From positions 1-7,140 of the forward strand of contig JAAUTT010000217.1 in assembly GCA_012031335.1 (NCBI GenBank): a DNA stretch of 7,140 nt, in the 5' to 3' direction. A program made the translations under genes and the position numbers. Below, in pieces: positions 6,174 through 7,140 of this stretch (its first letter is position 1; each line of letters begins with the position of its first letter). The stretch is from Bacteroidales bacterium (lineage in GTDB: Bacteria > Bacteroidota > Bacteroidia > Bacteroidales > JAAUTT01). The notes beneath the pieces were generated by a model. It was not told the origin of the DNA. It was given only the letters and a program-made list of their open reading frames with translations, and made no database searches.

Positions 6174-7140
6174 CTATACTGTTTGGCGCGACATTTTAAG
6201 ATATGAGGCTTCTTTAGGGGTAAGGAATCTCCATTGTCCTCTTTTTAGTCCTTTTTTTGTAAGCCCGGCAAAATAAACTCTGATCAAGCTTTTGTACCTT
6301 GATAACCTACATGTTCAAACAGACGGCGAACTATGCGGTTGCGGCCTGTATGGATTTCGATTCCTATTTTTTTAAAATCGTTTTCGTGTGTAAAATCCAG
6401 AGAGTCGGCCCGAATAAAGCCATCATCCAGTGTTAAACCAATCATTATCGATTGAAAATCGGCTGCTGTTAGGTCTTTATCCAACTGTACATGGTAAATC
6501 TTCTTCATCTCGTTTTCAGGATGGGTTAACTTACGGGTTAATTCCCCATCGTTTGTAAGCAGAAGAACTCCTGTTGTCATCCTGTCGAGACGTCCAACCG
6601 GGTAAATCCTTTCAGGACAGGCTCCTCTTACTAGTTCCATTACTGTTTTCTTAGCATTGGGATCTTCAACAGTTGTAACGTAATCTTTAGGTTTATTAAG
6701 CAGGATATATACCTTTTTTTCGGTTTCGAGTTTACGGCCACTGTATAAAACTTCATCCTCGAGATTAACTTTCGAACCAAGTTCATTTACAATAACACCA
6801 TTAACGGTGATAAGACCGTTTTTGATATATTCATCGGCTTCGCGGCGGGAACACAAACCAGTACTGGCTATGTAGCGGTTCAGTCTGATTGGTCCTTCAG
6901 GCATTGCTTCCAATGCTGCCGGGTATTCGGGTCTGATGTGACCTGAATCGACCATTCTGCGACCTCCGCCTCCTCTATTATTAAAAGGACGTTGTCCGCC
7001 TCTTTGTGGAGGACGGTTTTTAAAGCCTCCGGGTTTTTGGAAGGAACCACCGGGACGATTGTTTTTGCGTGGGAAATTACTTCTGCCAGGTGTATTGCTG
7101 CGGTAAGGACGGTCGCTTCGGTTACCTCTGTCGGGACTGT
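6174..7140 (-). CDS. rluB: RluB/RsuA-family 23S rRNA pseudouridine synthase with Arg/Gly-rich N-terminal extension, 5' partial, one C-terminal frameshift
   Basis: This enzyme isomerises a uridine in large-subunit rRNA to pseudouridine; RluB of E. coli acts on 23S U2605, but the exact target here is inferred. About 321 residues are visible after repair. Residues 1 to about 75 are a low-complexity Arg/Gly/Pro/Asn-rich extension running off the window edge, so the start is unseen. An S4 RNA-binding domain follows (about 84-131: IRLNRYIASTGLCSRREADE). The synthase domain has KPKDYVTT and the catalytic Asp in VGRLDRMTTGVLLLTNDGE (about residue 185), with the later motif EIHTGRNRIVRRLFEHVGYQ. The frame breaks just after that: a false stop at 6284-6286 would remove the last strand. 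Adding one T to the run at 6290-6293 (+ strand) restores YFAGLTKKGLKRGQWRFLTP and a stop at 6174-6176. Met at 6955 is internal and not a likely start, because the frame is open upstream with the extension typical of the phylum. Confidence 0.9.

Noticed and set aside
1..7140. CRISPR array, insertion sequence, tRNA or rRNA, phage or defence genes
   Set aside because: I found no regularly spaced direct repeats, transposase motifs, terminal inverted repeats or tRNA-like cloverleaf; the window is fully accounted for by three ordinary genes and one 80-bp spacer.

Overview
The window looks like a chromosomal segment of a Bacteroidota bacterium, probably in or near the Bacteroidales/Marinilabiliales. 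Three things point there: AT-rich DNA, a secreted carboxypeptidase-regulatory-like/DUF5686 outer-membrane protein (a family typical of this phylum), and a pseudouridine synthase with the Arg/Gly/Asn-rich N-terminal extension common in Bacteroidota RluB-like proteins. The placement rests on protein family and composition only; there is no rRNA or other taxonomic marker.

The layout is simple and gene-dense, with three genes. (1) Positions 1-3667, + strand: one very large multi-sensor hybrid histidine kinase whose 5' end lies outside the window. Its order is GAF-like, four PAS domains, GAF, HisKA, HATPase_c, receiver. (2) Positions 3671-6093, - strand: a signal-peptide-bearing DUF5686 protein, probably an outer-membrane beta-barrel, converging on the kinase with only 3 bp between the stop codons. 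(3) Positions 6174-7140, - strand: an RluB-type 23S rRNA pseudouridine synthase whose N-terminus runs off the right edge. The rluB-like gene lies 80 bp upstream of the DUF5686 gene on the same strand, so they could be co-transcribed. The spacer holds a small palindrome and a weak Bacteroidota-like promoter candidate.

The most important point for a user is that none of the three genes is an intact open reading frame as written. I count 11 probable single-base indels (six in the kinase, four in the DUF5686 gene, at least one in the rluB-like gene) plus one in-frame TGA in the DUF5686 gene. Ten of the 11 indels fall in A or T runs of 4-10 bases. Repairing each by one base joins the pieces into continuous, family-typical proteins of about 1221 (partial), 806 and about 321 (partial) residues. 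This argues for homopolymer sequencing or assembly error rather than three decaying genes. An automatic annotation would wrongly show about nine small genes, including a stand-alone response regulator and a kinase without an ATPase.

The three genes do not form an obvious shared pathway: they are a signal-transduction kinase, an envelope protein of unknown function and an rRNA modification enzyme. I see no CRISPR array, insertion sequence, tRNA, phage gene or defence system, and no convincing evidence of a new system. The points of most biological interest are the NifL-like tandem PAS domains, the RGG-like extension of the pseudouridine synthase, and the nonsense codon near the end of the DUF5686 gene.
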